Part shown: positions 8,660 through 18,528 of the stretch, one piece after another
Position numbering within the stretch: the first letter of the stretch is position 1
Layout: every line of letters begins with the position of its first letter
Assembly (NCBI RefSeq): GCF_907164845.1
Contig: NZ_OU015430.1
Location: 2,408,001 to 2,472,000 of the forward strand
Length of the DNA: 64,000 nt
Origin: Lysobacter luteus
GTDB lineage: Bacteria > Pseudomonadota > Gammaproteobacteria > Xanthomonadales > Xanthomonadaceae
Direction of reading: 5' to 3'
Made by a program: the position numbers and the translations under genes
Notes under the pieces: generated by a model
Database searches by the model: none
The model's input: only the letters and a program-made list of their open reading frames with translations
What the model was told of the DNA's origin: nothing

Positions 8660-9877
8660 CTAGCCGACCGCGTTGGTCAGGTCGTACAGCGGCGTCAGCA
8701 CCGCCATCACCACCACGCCGACCACGCCGGCCAGCACCACGGTGACCACCGGCACCAGCGCCGCCAGCATGCGGTCCAGCGCGAGCGAGGTCTGGTGCTC
8801 GAAGGTCTCCGCCGTCTTGACCAGCATCGCATCGAGTTCGCCGGACTCCTCGCCGACCTGGATCATCTGCAACGCCAGCCTCGGGAAGCGCTTGCCCCGG
8901 CCCAGCGCGGTCGACAGCGCCGCGCCGTTCTTGACCTCGGCCGCGGCGGCTTCGACATCGGCGGCCAGCACGCGGTTGTCCATCACCTTCTGGGCGATGC
9001 CCAGCGCGGCCATCAGCGGCACGCCGTTGCGCACCAGCGTACCGAGGGTGCGGGCGAGCCGCGCGGTCTCGACCTTGGCCACCAGCGCGCCGAAGAACCG
9101 CCGACGCAGCACCCAGCCATCCAGCCATTCTCGGAATACCGGGTCGCGACGCTTGCGGTCGATCCACAGCAGCGCCAGAGCGGGCATCACCACGAGCACG
9201 ATCCACCAGTCGCGCACGAACAGCCCGACGCCGAGTACCACCCGGGTGAACAGCGGCAGGGTCGCGTCCAGGCTCTCGTACATCTGGGCGAACTGCGGGA
9301 CCACGTAGCCCAGCAGGAACAGCAGGCTCAGGCCGACCATCACCAGCAGGATCGCCGGGTAGATCAACGCGTTGACCACCCGGCCCTGCAGCGCGCGCGA
9401 CCGCTCCAGGTAATCGGCCAGGCGGGACAGGGTTTCATGCAGGCTGCCACCGGCCTCGCCCGCGCGGACCATGTTGACGTACAGCCGCGAGAACGTGCCG
9501 TGCTGGCGCTCCAGCGCGGTCGACAGCGGGCTGCCACCGCGCACGGCATCGCGCACGTCGCCGACGATGCGCCTGGCCGCGTCGTCCTCGGGCAGCTCCA
9601 GCAGGATCGTCAGCGCACGGTCGAGCGGTTGCCCGGCGCCCAGCAGCGTGGCCAGCTGCTGGGTGAACTGCACCAGCCGCTCGCCGGCGAACGGCCGTGG
9701 CTTGAACAACCCTTTCCAGCTGGTCGCCGCACCGCCCTCGCTTGCCAGCCGGGCTTCCACCGGCAGATGGCCCTGCTCCTGCAGCCGGTTCGCGACCTCG
9801 GCGTCGCTGGCGGCTTCCATCTGTCCGTCGAGCAGCTCGCCGCGGCTGTTGAGCGCCTTGTAGCGGTACAGCGCCAT
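8660..9877 (-). CDS. gspF: Type II secretion inner-membrane platform protein GspF
   Basis: Polytopic platform protein moved by the GspE ATPase during pseudopilus assembly. The 405 residues contain two T2SSF domains (about 70-195 and 275-400) with membrane segments VINALIYPAILLVMVGLSLLFLL and near the C-terminus VVTVVLAGVVGVVVMAVLTPLY. FTQQLATLLGAGQPLDRAL and SGELDAMLVKTAE are family signatures. ATG 9877 is four bases after the gspE stop. Confidence 0.95.
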   Translation of the reverse strand: MALYRYKALNSRGELLDGQMEAASDAEVANRLQEQGHLPVEARLASEGGAATSWKGLFKPRPFAGERLVQFTQQLATLLGAGQPLDRALTILLELPEDDAARRIVGDVRDAVRGGSPLSTALERQHGTFSRLYVNMVRAGEAGGSLHETLSRLADYLERSRALQGRVVNALIYPAILLVMVGLSLLFLLGYVVPQFAQMYESLDATLPLFTRVVLGVGLFVRDWWIVLVVMPALALLWIDRKRRDPVFREWLDGWVLRRRFFGALVAKVETARLARTLGTLVRNGVPLMAALGIAQKVMDNRVLAADVEAAAAEVKNGAALSTALGRGKRFPRLALQMIQVGEESGELDAMLVKTAETFEHQTSLALDRMLAALVPVVTVVLAGVVGVVVMAVLTPLYDLTNAVG

Positions 9878-9881
9878 GCGA

Positions 9882-11630
9882 TCAGGCGTCCTCGGTCACG
9901 CGCAGCACTTCCTCGATCGTGGTCAGCCCCGCCAGCGCCTTGGCCAGGCCATCCTCGTACATCGTGCGCATGCCCGCGTCGCGCGCCAGCCGCTCGATCT
10001 CGCCCATGCCTGCATGGCGCATCACCGCGCTGCGCAGGGCGTCGTCCATGACCATGAACTCCATGATCGTGGTGCGGCCCTGGTAGCCGGTCGGGGCCAG
10101 CTCGGAGGCCACCGGGCGGTAGAGGAAGAGTTCGCCCGACGGCTGCAGGCGGCGCAGCCCGAACTTCTCGATCTGCTCGGGCGTGGCCGGGTACCGCTCC
10201 GCATGCGTGGGCTCCAGCCGGCGCACCAGCCGCTGGGCCAGGATGCCGTTGACGGTGGAGGTCAGCAGGTAGTCCTCCACGCCCATGTCGAGCAGGCGGG
10301 TGATGCCGCCGGCGGCATTGTTGGTGTGCAGCGTCGACAACACCAGGTGGCCGGTGAGCGCGGACTGGATCGCGATGCGCGCGGTCTCCAGGTCGCGCAT
10401 CTCGCCGATCATGATGATGTCCGGGTCCTGGCGCACGATCGAACGCAGCGCGTGCGAGAAGTCGAGCCCGATCTGCGGCTTGGCCTGGATCTGGTTGATG
10501 CCCTCGATCTGGTACTCGACCGGGTCCTCGACGGTAATGATCTTGACGTCCGGCGTGTTGAGCTGGCTCAGCGCCGTGTACAGCGTGGTGGTCTTGCCCG
10601 AGCCGGTCGGGCCGGTGACCAACAGGATGCCGTGCGGCTGCTCCAACACCTTGCGGAACTGCGGCAGGAACCCGTCGGTGAAGCCGAGCCGCTCGAAGTC
10701 CAGCACCACCGACTCGCGGTCGAGCAGGCGCATCACCACGCTCTCGCCGTGCGCGGTCGGCACCGTGCTGACGCGCAGGTCCAACTCCTTGCCCTGCACC
10801 CGCAGCATGATCCGGCCGTCCTGCGGCAGGCGTCGCTCGGCGATGTTGAGCTTGCCCATGATCTTGATGCGGCTTATGACCGCCGCGGTCAGGTTGACCG
10901 GCGGGCTTTCGCCATCGATCAGCACGCCATCGACGCGGTAACGTACCTTCAGGCGGTTCTCGAACGGCTCGATGTGGATGTCGGACGCACGCAGCTCGAC
11001 CGCGCGCTGGATCACGAGGTTTACCAGGCGGATGACCGGCGCCTCGGAGGCCAGGTCGCGCAGGTGCTCGACATCGTCCAGGTCGCTGCCTTCGCCCTCG
11101 GCGGTCTCCACGATCGCGCCCATCGCGCTGCGGCCCTGCCCGAACCAGCGCTCGACGAGCTCGTCGATTTCCGAGCGCAGCGCAACATGCGCGCGCACCT
11201 CGCGGCCGGTCGCCAGCCGCACCGCGTCGAGCACGTACGGATCGTGGGGATCGGCGGCCAGGACGTCCACCGCCGCGTCGCTTTCGGCCACGGGACACAC
11301 GGCGAACTGCTTCATGAAGCGGACCGCGAGCGGAACCCCCTCGGGCGGCAGTTCTGGCAGGTCCTTGGGGCCGACCAGTGCGAGGCCCAGCACGGCGGCG
11401 ACCGTCTCGGCGTGGTCGCGCTCGGACACCAGGCCGAGCCGTCCGAGCAGTGCCAGCAGGCTGCCGCCGGTTTCGGCCTGCAACCGGCGCGCGCGACCAA
11501 GGTCCGCCTCCTTGAGGCGCCCCTTCCCGAGCAGGGCATCGACGATCCGGTCTTCCAACGGGTTGCCACCCGTGCCGCTGTCCATGCCACCGTTGCCCGC
11601 ACCGTCGACCACGTCCGCCGTTGCGCCCAC
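9882..11630 (-). CDS. gspE: Type II secretion ATPase GspE (XpsE)
   Basis: Cytoplasmic hexameric ATPase that powers pseudopilus growth. In 582 residues I see the N1E/MshEN region, an N2E domain, Walker A GPTGSGKTTT (340-349), the Asp box around ITVEDPVEYQIEGINQIQ, Walker B DPDIIMIGEMRD (402-413) and the His box LSTLHTNNA. The C-terminal metal-binding module, with two CxxC pairs in most GspE proteins, has no cysteines here (470-525: QRLVRRLEPTHAERYPATP), as I recall is also true of XpsE. The start is GTG 11630 with GGAGG four bases upstream; an ATG at 11585 is possible. The gene starts 97 nt after purL and leads the T2SS operon. Confidence 0.93.
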   Translation of the reverse strand: MGATADVVDGAGNGGMDSGTGGNPLEDRIVDALLGKGRLKEADLGRARRLQAETGGSLLALLGRLGLVSERDHAETVAAVLGLALVGPKDLPELPPEGVPLAVRFMKQFAVCPVAESDAAVDVLAADPHDPYVLDAVRLATGREVRAHVALRSEIDELVERWFGQGRSAMGAIVETAEGEGSDLDDVEHLRDLASEAPVIRLVNLVIQRAVELRASDIHIEPFENRLKVRYRVDGVLIDGESPPVNLTAAVISRIKIMGKLNIAERRLPQDGRIMLRVQGKELDLRVSTVPTAHGESVVMRLLDRESVVLDFERLGFTDGFLPQFRKVLEQPHGILLVTGPTGSGKTTTLYTALSQLNTPDVKIITVEDPVEYQIEGINQIQAKPQIGLDFSHALRSIVRQDPDIIMIGEMRDLETARIAIQSALTGHLVLSTLHTNNAAGGITRLLDMGVEDYLLTSTVNGILAQRLVRRLEPTHAERYPATPEQIEKFGLRRLQPSGELFLYRPVASELAPTGYQGRTTIMEFMVMDDALRSAVMRHAGMGEIERLARDAGMRTMYEDGLAKALAGLTTIEEVLRVTEDA

Positions 11631-11726
11631 ACCGCCTCCAAAGCCGTGAGCGGCCGACTGTAGCAGGGTCGGCGCAGGCCGTCGGCGGCCGCATGCGCGG
11701 AGGCCGACGGCGTCACTGGTCGGCCG

Positions 11727-14700
11727 TCAGCCGACGAACACCCTCGCGTTGCGGAACATCCGCAGCCACGGTGAATCCTCGCCCCAGCCGGCAGGCGCCC
11801 AGCTCAGGTTGGCCGTGCGCAGGGTGCGTTCGGGATGCGGCATCAGGATGGTGGCGCGACCGTCCTCGCTGGTCAGGCCGGCGGTGGCGCCGGCCGAGCC
11901 GTTGGGGTTGGCCGGATAGCGCGTGGCGGGGGTGCCGTCGGACTCGACGTAGCGCAGCGCGGTGCGCGCGGCGGTCTGGTCGAGGTTGCTGGCGAACTCG
12001 GCCCGGCCTTCGCCGTGCGAGACCACCACCGGGATACGCGAACCGGCCATGCCGCGCAGGAACAGCGACGGCGATTCGACCACCTCCAGCAACCCCAGGC
12101 GCGCCTCGAACTGCTCGCTGCGGTTACGCAGGAAGGCGGGCCAGTGCCCGGCGCCGGGGATGATCGGCTTGAGCTGGCTGAGCATCTGGCAGCCGTTGCA
12201 GACGCCGAGACTGAAGCTGTCGTTACGCGCGAAGAACGCCGCGAACTGCTCGCGCAGCCCCGGGCGCTCCAGGATGCTGGTGGCCCAGCCGCGGCCCGCG
12301 CCAAGCACGTCGCCATAGCTGAAGCCACCGCAGGCAGCCAGGCCCTTGAAGCCGTCGAGGGTGACGCGGCCGGCGATCAGGTCGCTCATGTGCACGTCGA
12401 ACGCCTCGAAGCCGGCGCGGTCGAACGCGGCGGCCATCTCCACCTGGCCGTTGACGCCCTGCTCGCGCAGGATCGCGACCTTCGGACGCGCGCCGCCGAC
12501 GTGGACGGCACCGGCGACGAACGGCGCCGCGATGTCCTCGGCCGGGTCGAACGCGAGTTTCGGGCGCAGCCCCGGGGCGGCGAAGTCGCGCGCGGCCACG
12601 CGCTCCTCGTCGGCGCACTCGGGGTTGTCGCGCAGGCGCTGCATCGCGTGGCTGGTCGACCACCACGCGTCGAACAGCTCGTCCCAGCGCCATTCGGCCA
12701 GGGTCTCGCCGTCCTCGCGGATCCGTACCGCCGGCGCCGTGGTCGGCCGGGCGATGCGCTGGGCGCAGTCGATCAGGCCGTGGCGCGCGACCAGGTCGGC
12801 GAAGTCGGCGCGGTCCTCGACCGCGACCTGCACCACCGCACCCAGTTCCTCGTTGAACAGGGTGCGGAACGGGTCCTCGCCCCAGCCGTCGAGGTTGATC
12901 TCCAGCCCGAGGTGTGAGCAGAACGCCATCTCGCACAGCGCGGCGAACGCACCACCGTCGGAGCGGTCGTGGTAGGCCAGCAGCAGGTCGGACTCGCGCG
13001 CGTCGCGGATCAGTTCGAAGAAGTCGCGCAGGCGGCCCGGGTCGTCCAGGTCGGGCACGCCGGCGTTGCGACGGCCGTCCTCGGATGGCTGGCCGGCAAA
13101 GGCCGGCAGCGTTCCGCCACCTTGCGCCGCGTCGGGATGCACCTGCGCCAGCACCGAGCCACCCAGGCGCTGCTTGCCGGCGCCCAGGCCGATGAGCCAC
13201 AGCTCGGAGTCGGCCTCGCGGTCCATCAGCGGCGTCAGCTGCCGGCTCACGTCCACCACCGGTGCGAACGCGGTGACCACCAGCGACACCGGCGACACCG
13301 ACTTCTGCTGCTCGCCCTCGTGCTGCCACTGCGCCTGCATCGACAGCGAGTCCTTGCCGACCGGGATGCTCAGGTCGATCTCGGGACACAGCTCCATGCC
13401 GACCGCGCGGACCGCGTCGAACAGCAGCGCGTCCTCGCCATCGTGGCCGGCCGCCGCCATCCAGTTGGCCGACAGCTTGATCCGGTCGAGCGACTCGACC
13501 GGCGCGGCGCACAGGTTGGTGATCGCCTCGCCGACCGCCATGCGGGCCGCGGCGGCGGCGTCGAGCAGCGCCAGCGGAGTGCGCTCGCCGATCGCCATCG
13601 CCTCACCGGTGAATCCGTGGAAACCGGCGAAGGTGATCGCGCAATCGGCCACCGGCACCTGCCATGGGCCGACCATCTGGTCGCGCGCGGTCAGGCCGCC
13701 GACGCTGCGGTCACCGATCGTGATCAGGAACTGCTTGGACGCCACGGTCGGGTGGGCAAGCACGCGCAGCGCGGCATCGCGCAGGTCCAGCCCGCTCCAG
13801 TCCAGCGCCGGCCACGGCGCATCGGCCGGCCGGCGGGTGTCGCGGTGCATCTTGGGCGGCTTGCCGAACAGCACGTCCATCGGCAGGTCGATCGGGTGCG
13901 CCACGTCGGCCCGCGCGTCGCCGTAGACCGACTCGACGGTGGCACCGTAACCCACCACCAGGCGCTCCTCGGCGGTGGCGAAACCGACCACCGCGAACGG
14001 ACAGCGCTCGCGCTCGCAGATCGCGGTGAACTCGGCGACCCGGTCGGCCGGCATGCCGAGCACGTAGCGCTCCTGCGACTCGTTGCACCACAGCTGCATC
14101 GGCGACAGCGACGGATCGTCGGTCGGCACCTTGCCCAGGTCGACCACGCCGCCCAGGCGCGAGTCGTGCAGCAGTTCGGGAATGGCATTGGACAGGCCAC
14201 CGGCGCCGACGTCGTGGGCACTGGCGATCGGGTTGCGCGCGCCAAGCGCGACGCAGGCGTCGATCACTTCTTGGCAGCGACGCTCCATCTCGGGGTTGTC
14301 ACGCTGCACGCTGGCGAAATCGAGCGCCTCGTGGCTGTCACCCGATGCGACCGAGCTGGCCGCGCCGCCGCCCAGGCCGATCAGCATCGACGGACCGCCG
14401 AGCACGATGACGGCGTAACCGGGCTTGAGGCCGAGCTTGTCGACCTGGTTGCGGTCGATCGCGCCAAGCCCGCCGGCGAGCATGATCGGCTTGTCGTAGG
14501 CACGGGCGTAACCGGCCTGGTCGAGTTCGAAGCTGCGGAAGTAGCCGGTCAGGTTGGGTCGGCCGAATTCGTTGTTGAAGGCGGCCGCACCGAGCGGACC
14601 GTCGAGCATGATCTCCAGCGCCGGCGCCATGCGCGGGTTGAGCGCGCGCGTGCCCTCCCACGGCTGCGGCAGGGTCGGGATGCGCAGGTGCGACACGCTG

Positions 14701-15683
14701 AAACCGCACAGGCCCATCTTCGGCTTGCCGCCGCGGCCGGTCGCGCCCTCGTCGCGGATCTCGCCGCCGGCACCGGTGCTGGCGCCCGGGAACGGCGCGA
14801 TCGCCGTCGGGTGGTTGTGGGTCTCGACCTTGATGCAGAACGCCGATTCGACCGGCGCCTCGGCGCGGTAACCGCCGGTGGCCGGGTCCGGGCGGAACCG
14901 CCGGGCCTGGTAGCCGGCGACCACCGCGGCGTTGTCGCTGTACGCCGACAGCGTGTGCTCGGGCGTCTGCGCGTGGGTGTGCTTGATCATCCGGAACAGC
15001 GACGTCGGCTGTTCGCTGCCGTCGATGGTCCAGGACGCGTTGAAGATCTTGTGCCGGCAATGCTCGGAGTTGGCCTGCGCGAACATCATCAGCTCGACGT
15101 CCGACGGCTGCCGTCCGAGTGCGGCGTAGCGCTCGCGCAGGTAGGCGATCTCGTCGTCGGCCAGTGCGAGCCCGAGGCGGGTGTTTGCGGTCTCAAGATC
15201 CTCCAGCGCGATACGCTCCAGCTCGCCGCGGGCGGGCGGCTGGAACAACGCCACCGCGTCGTCGGGCGACTCCAGCAGCGACTGGGTCATCGGGTCGTGC
15301 AGCACCCTGGCCAGCGCGCCCTGGGTGGCGGCGTCGGCGGGCCAGCCGGTGAGGTCGTAACGCAGCCCGCGCTCGACCCGGTGCACCGGCAGCCGGGCCC
15401 CGTGCAGCAGCTCGGTGGCCTTGCTCGCCCACGGCGACAACGTGCCCAGGCGCGGCGTGACGTAGCGCGAGACCGCGCCGTCGGCGCGTGGCGCGGCGTC
15501 CGGGCTGGCCTGCAGGATCCGGCGCAAGGTGGCGTCGTCAGGGGTCGCGCCTGCTTCCGGATCGACCCAGTAGACCGGCCACGCGCCCAGCAGGCGCACG
15601 GCGGGATGGATGGACTGGAGACGGGCTTGCAGGCGTTCGCGTCGGAACGCGGACAGGGCGGGAGCGCCCTCGAGGACGATCAT
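11727..15683 (-). CDS. purL: Phosphoribosylformylglycinamidine synthase (large single-chain PurL)
   Basis: Fourth step of purine synthesis: FGAR + glutamine + ATP gives FGAM. At 1318 residues this is the large single-chain form that joins the N-terminal PurS-like domain, the two AIRS-type synthetase halves and a C-terminal glutamine amidotransferase. Visible signs are [16 protein letters not shown] and [18 protein letters not shown]-like stretches in the linker and first half, and the amidotransferase nucleophile in [11 protein letters not shown] plus MPHPERTLR at the end. The ATG at 15683 has no strong ribosome site. Cytosolic. It follows the dsbC-like gene by 90 nt on the same strand. Confidence 0.97.
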   Translation of the reverse strand: MIVLEGAPALSAFRRERLQARLQSIHPAVRLLGAWPVYWVDPEAGATPDDATLRRILQASPDAAPRADGAVSRYVTPRLGTLSPWASKATELLHGARLPVHRVERGLRYDLTGWPADAATQGALARVLHDPMTQSLLESPDDAVALFQPPARGELERIALEDLETANTRLGLALADDEIAYLRERYAALGRQPSDVELMMFAQANSEHCRHKIFNASWTIDGSEQPTSLFRMIKHTHAQTPEHTLSAYSDNAAVVAGYQARRFRPDPATGGYRAEAPVESAFCIKVETHNHPTAIAPFPGASTGAGGEIRDEGATGRGGKPKMGLCGFSVSHLRIPTLPQPWEGTRALNPRMAPALEIMLDGPLGAAAFNNEFGRPNLTGYFRSFELDQAGYARAYDKPIMLAGGLGAIDRNQVDKLGLKPGYAVIVLGGPSMLIGLGGGAASSVASGDSHEALDFASVQRDNPEMERRCQEVIDACVALGARNPIASAHDVGAGGLSNAIPELLHDSRLGGVVDLGKVPTDDPSLSPMQLWCNESQERYVLGMPADRVAEFTAICERERCPFAVVGFATAEERLVVGYGATVESVYGDARADVAHPIDLPMDVLFGKPPKMHRDTRRPADAPWPALDWSGLDLRDAALRVLAHPTVASKQFLITIGDRSVGGLTARDQMVGPWQVPVADCAITFAGFHGFTGEAMAIGERTPLALLDAAAAARMAVGEAITNLCAAPVESLDRIKLSANWMAAAGHDGEDALLFDAVRAVGMELCPEIDLSIPVGKDSLSMQAQWQHEGEQQKSVSPVSLVVTAFAPVVDVSRQLTPLMDREADSELWLIGLGAGKQRLGGSVLAQVHPDAAQGGGTLPAFAGQPSEDGRRNAGVPDLDDPGRLRDFFELIRDARESDLLLAYHDRSDGGAFAALCEMAFCSHLGLEINLDGWGEDPFRTLFNEELGAVVQVAVEDRADFADLVARHGLIDCAQRIARPTTAPAVRIREDGETLAEWRWDELFDAWWSTSHAMQRLRDNPECADEERVAARDFAAPGLRPKLAFDPAEDIAAPFVAGAVHVGGARPKVAILREQGVNGQVEMAAAFDRAGFEAFDVHMSDLIAGRVTLDGFKGLAACGGFSYGDVLGAGRGWATSILERPGLREQFAAFFARNDSFSLGVCNGCQMLSQLKPIIPGAGHWPAFLRNRSEQFEARLGLLEVVESPSLFLRGMAGSRIPVVVSHGEGRAEFASNLDQTAARTALRYVESDGTPATRYPANPNGSAGATAGLTSEDGRATILMPHPERTLRTANLSWAPAGWGEDSPWLRMFRNARVFVG

Positions 15684-15773
15684 GTCCGGGGAACCGTAGG
15701 ATCGACGGGCCGGCTATTGTAAGGCAGTCGCCGCCCGGGCTGCGGACCGGCCGGTGGCCGACCCGTCAGCGGT

Positions 15774-16625
15774 TCACGCGCCGCCGGCGGCGCCGGTGTC
15801 AGCGCCAGCCGCGGCCTTCTCCGCGGCCATCCGGTCGAGCGTCTCGCGCAGCGCCTGCGGCGGGACGTAGCCGCCCAGCTGGATGCCGTCCTCGGACAGG
15901 ATCATCGGGGTACCGGTCAGGCCGACCCGCTGGCCGATGTTGTACTGCATGGTGACGGTGTTCTTGCAGTCGCGCTCCTGGACCTTGCCGCTGGCCTTGG
16001 CGTCGGTGAGCGCCTGCTTGCGGTCGTCGGCGCACCAGACCGAGACCATCTTCTCGAAGTCCTCGCTGCCGATGCCCATCCGCGGGAACGCCAGGTACTC
16101 CACCGCGATGCCCTGCGCGTTGTACTGCGCGATCTCGCTGTGGAGCTTGCGGCAGTAGCCGCATTCGACGTCGGTGAACACGGTGACGGTATGCCTGGGG
16201 TTCGGCGGCGCGAACACGATGCGCTCGCTCGCCGGGATCGTCTCCAGCAGCTTGGTGCGCATGCCGGCCAGCGCGACCTCGGTCAGGTTGCGGTCGGTCC
16301 GGCTGTCGATCAGGGCGCCGCCCGAACCGGGCAGGAACAGGTAGCGGCCATCGTCGCTGACGTAGACCACCTGGCCGCCGACGATCGCCTCGCGGAAACC
16401 CGGCAGCGGCGCGGCGCCGACACTCTCGACCTCGATCCGCGGATTGAGCTGCTTGATCGCGTCGACCGCGCGCGCGTCGGCCGTGCCTGCTGCCGGCTTG
16501 GCCGCGAGCGTTGCCGGCGTGGCCGAGGACCGCGGCGCGGCGTCGGCGCCGGAAGCGTCGGGCGTCTTGGCACAGGCGGAGAGGCTGAGGGCGCCGAGTG
16601 CGGCGACGAGGAGGGTGCGTTTCAT
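15774..16625 (-). CDS. dsbC: DsbC-type periplasmic disulfide isomerase, probable lipoprotein
   Basis: Reshuffles wrong disulfides in periplasmic proteins. The 283 residues consist of a signal peptide with lipobox-like LSAC (15-18), an Ala/Pro linker, a DsbC dimerisation domain (DAIKQLNPRIEVESVGAAPLPG) and a thioredoxin-fold domain with active site CGYC (155-158) and cis-Pro in GTP (238-240). The pair C198 and C220 fits the second structural disulfide of DsbC. ATG 16625 (MKRTLLVAALG) has AGGA six bases before it; the long upstream extension to 16748 lacks a signal sequence. E. coli DsbC is soluble, so membrane anchoring would be a family difference. xerD-dsbC adjacency is conserved in gammaproteobacteria. 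Confidence 0.9.
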   Translation of the reverse strand: MKRTLLVAALGALSLSACAKTPDASGADAAPRSSATPATLAAKPAAGTADARAVDAIKQLNPRIEVESVGAAPLPGFREAIVGGQVVYVSDDGRYLFLPGSGGALIDSRTDRNLTEVALAGMRTKLLETIPASERIVFAPPNPRHTVTVFTDVECGYCRKLHSEIAQYNAQGIAVEYLAFPRMGIGSEDFEKMVSVWCADDRKQALTDAKASGKVQERDCKNTVTMQYNIGQRVGLTGTPMILSEDGIQLGGYVPPQALRETLDRMAAEKAAAGADTGAAGGA

Positions 16626-16754
16626 GCCGGATCCTGGAATTGGGCGGGCGCCATGCGCCGCCGGGAACTGCGCCGATTGTGGCACGCCGGCCACGGGCGC
16701 TTGCGCGACGCGCGTCCCTGCGGCGGCCGCGGTTGGCGATCCGTACATGTCCGC

Positions 16755-17732
16755 TCAGCCGCGCGGATGGTGGCGTGCGTGCAGCTGCTTGAGCTGCTCG
16801 CGCGCCACCAGCGTGTAGATCTGCGTGGTCGACAGCGAGCTGTGGCCGAGCAGCATCTGCAGCGCGCGCAGGTCGGCGCCGTGGTTGAGCAGGTGGGTCG
16901 CGAAGCTGTGCCGCAGCCCGTGCGGACTGATGCGGGCCGGGTCGATACCGGCGGCCGCGGCGTAGCGCTTGACCCGTTGCCACACCTGCTGCCGGCTCGG
17001 TGGCTCGCCGCTGGCGCCGATGAACAGTGGCGCCAGCACGCGCTTGCCCGCCAGTTGCGGGCGGGCGTGGGCCAGGTAGCGCTCGAGCCAGTGCCGGGCC
17101 TCCTCGCCCAGCGGCACCAGGCGTTCCTTGCCTCCCTTGCCGCTGACCCGCAGCACGCCCTGGCGCAGGTTGAGCGCGGTCGCCGGCAGGTTGGCCAGCT
17201 CGCTGACGCGCAGGCCGCAGGCGTACATCAGCTCCAGCATCGCGCGGTCGCGCAGGCCGATCGGGTCGTCGACGTCCGGCGCGTCCAGCAACGCATCGAC
17301 CTGGCTTTCGGCCAGGGCCTTGGGCAGCAGGCGCGGCAGCCGGGGTGGCTCCAGCAGCGCGGTCGGGTCGTCGGTGCGCTCGCCGCGCCGCACCCGCCAG
17401 CCATAGAACGCACGCAGCGCCGACAGCAGCCGGGCGTTGCTGCGCGGCGAGTAGTTCTCGCGCATGCGCCAGGCCAGGTAGTCGAACAGTGCCGCGCGGT
17501 CGGCACCGGCCAGCCCGCCATCACGCCCTCCGCGCCAGCGCGCGAAACCGCCGAGGTCTCGCCGGTAGCTGTCCAGTGTCGGCCGCGCGAGGCCGGCCTC
17601 GGCCCAGGTCGCGTCCAGGAACGCGTCGATCACCGCGGCATCCGCGTCGGGCAGCGGTGGCAGCGCCATGGCCGCCTGCCGGCGGTCCGCCGGGGTGCGC
17701 GCACGCGGGCGGGCGGGATCGCGGGTATCCAT
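16755..17732 (-). CDS. xerD: Site-specific tyrosine recombinase XerD
   Basis: Resolves chromosome dimers at dif together with XerC and FtsK. The 325 residues contain an N-terminal SAM-like core-binding domain and a C-terminal catalytic domain with all six residues: R175 (ACGLRVSEL), K199 (SGKGGKER), H271 and R274 ([12 protein letters not shown]), H297 (LLGHSS) and Y306 (TTQIYT). Their spacing equals that of E. coli XerD with an offset of 27. A second ATG at 17669 (304 residues, AGG before it) would match the E. coli length better, so the first 21 residues are uncertain. Divergent from the RDD gene. Confidence 0.95.
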   Translation of the reverse strand: MDTRDPARPRARTPADRRQAAMALPPLPDADAAVIDAFLDATWAEAGLARPTLDSYRRDLGGFARWRGGRDGGLAGADRAALFDYLAWRMRENYSPRSNARLLSALRAFYGWRVRRGERTDDPTALLEPPRLPRLLPKALAESQVDALLDAPDVDDPIGLRDRAMLELMYACGLRVSELANLPATALNLRQGVLRVSGKGGKERLVPLGEEARHWLERYLAHARPQLAGKRVLAPLFIGASGEPPSRQQVWQRVKRYAAAAGIDPARISPHGLRHSFATHLLNHGADLRALQMLLGHSSLSTTQIYTLVAREQLKQLHARHHPRG

Positions 17733-17789
17733 GCGCGCCAGCCTAGCGATGCGCGCCGGCGATGTCGCCGGGCGTGCGGTGCGCTGCAC

Positions 17790-17795
17790 TAGACT
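17790..17795 (+). promoter_or_regulatory. Candidate -10 box for the RDD gene
   Basis: TAGACT lies 27 bases before the ATG at 17823 in the short xerD/RDD divergent gap. No good -35 hexamer is visible at 16-18 bases upstream, so this is a weak call. Similar hexamers precede pepA and etfB. Confidence 0.3.
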
Positions 17796-17822
17796 TCGTC
17801 CGCCCCCAAAGCACCCGAGCCG

Positions 17823-18296
17823 ATGAAACCGCCCGCCACGCCCCCTGCCCGCCCCGCCGCCCTGGTCGGCTGGCGCCTGCTCGCGCTGTTCTACGACCTG
17901 TGGCCGGTGCTGGCGGTGTGGATGGTCGCCGGTGCCGTGTTCGCGTTCGGCTACACCCTCGCCGGCCACGATCCGCACGAGAACATCGCCCCCTTCAGCC
18001 CGCTGCAGTTCGCGCTGTGGGGGGTGTGCTGGCTGCTCGCCGGCGCCTACGCCACGGTCAGCTGGCGCCGCGGCGGCCAGACCATCGGCATGCGGCCATG
18101 GCGGCTGCACTTGGCCGGGGCGGACGGTACGAGGCCGTCGTGGCGCGCGCTCTGGGTCCGCTATGCGGTGGGCACGGTGTCGCTGCTGGCGGCCGGGCTG
18201 GGGTTCTGGTGGGCGTGGATCGACCGCGATGGCCTGGCGTGGCATGACCGCGCGAGCGGGACGCGGCTGCGGCGGGCGCCGAAGGCTGGGCGGTAG
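17823..18296 (+). CDS. RDD family membrane protein
   Basis: Integral inner-membrane protein of unknown function, 157 residues. It has the RDD-family pattern: [21 protein letters not shown] as the first membrane segment with R and D polar residues in it, a second segment [17 protein letters not shown] followed by [13 protein letters not shown], and a third [19 protein letters not shown] followed by [12 protein letters not shown]. Some relatives act in ion homeostasis, but nothing here shows that. It is transcribed away from xerD with 90 bases between. Confidence 0.82.
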   Translation: MKPPATPPARPAALVGWRLLALFYDLWPVLAVWMVAGAVFAFGYTLAGHDPHENIAPFSPLQFALWGVCWLLAGAYATVSWRRGGQTIGMRPWRLHLAGADGTRPSWRALWVRYAVGTVSLLAAGLGFWWAWIDRDGLAWHDRASGTRLRRAPKAGR

Positions 18297-18347
18297 CCCG
18301 GGCGGACGGGAACGCGCAATCCCCAAGCGTCGGCTCGGGGTGCTCCG

Positions 18348-18419
18348 TGTAGGAGCGACGTAAGTCGCGATGCGTAGGTCCCGGAATCTCGGCGGGTCGC
18401 GACTTACGTCGCTCCTACA
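18348..18419. repeat. REPIN-like inverted pair, family A (ACGTAAGT arms)
   Basis: Two near-perfect 23-base inverted arms at 18348-18370 and 18397-18419. The left reads GTAGGAGCGACGTAAGTCGC; the right is its reverse complement. A 26-base spacer separates them. Each arm is itself a small hairpin (GCGACgtaaGTCGC). This fits a REPIN, two REP sequences in inverted orientation mobilised by RAYT transposases. It lies between the ends of the convergent RDD and lptG genes. Confidence 0.85.
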
Positions 18420-18430
18420 TCGTCGGGGGT

Positions 18431-18508
18431 TGTAGGAGCGGCTTCAGCCGCGATCCGGCAAACAACGCGGGCGAACCATCCCACGATCGCGGCTGAAGCC
18501 GCTCCTAC
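18431..18508. repeat. REPIN-like inverted pair, family B (GCTTCAGC arms)
   Basis: Arms at 18431-18453 (GTAGGAGCGGCTTCAGCCGC) and 18487-18508, inverted, with 33 bases between. It shares the GTAGGAGCG head with family A but has a different inner hairpin (GCGGCttcaGCCGC). It lies 11 bases from the family-A pair, so the short RDD/lptG gap holds two different elements side by side. Confidence 0.85.
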
Positions 18509-18528
18509 GACGGTGCCGGCGGGGGCGA

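Noticed and set aside
12969-15722. A plus-strand open frame of 917 codons opposite purL
   Set aside because: It mirrors purL exactly, is full of His/Arg/Asp/Gly and has no domain-like sequence. Such long antisense frames are expected in DNA of 70% GC.
17669-17732. Firm choice of the shorter XerD start
   Set aside because: The 304-residue version fits E. coli better, but the upstream ATG is also in frame and xanthomonad XerD may be longer; left as an alternative.
18348-18508. Possible CRISPR-like array from repeated GTAGGAGCG units
   Set aside because: The units are inverted pairs, of two kinds, without regularly spaced unique spacers, and no cas genes are near.
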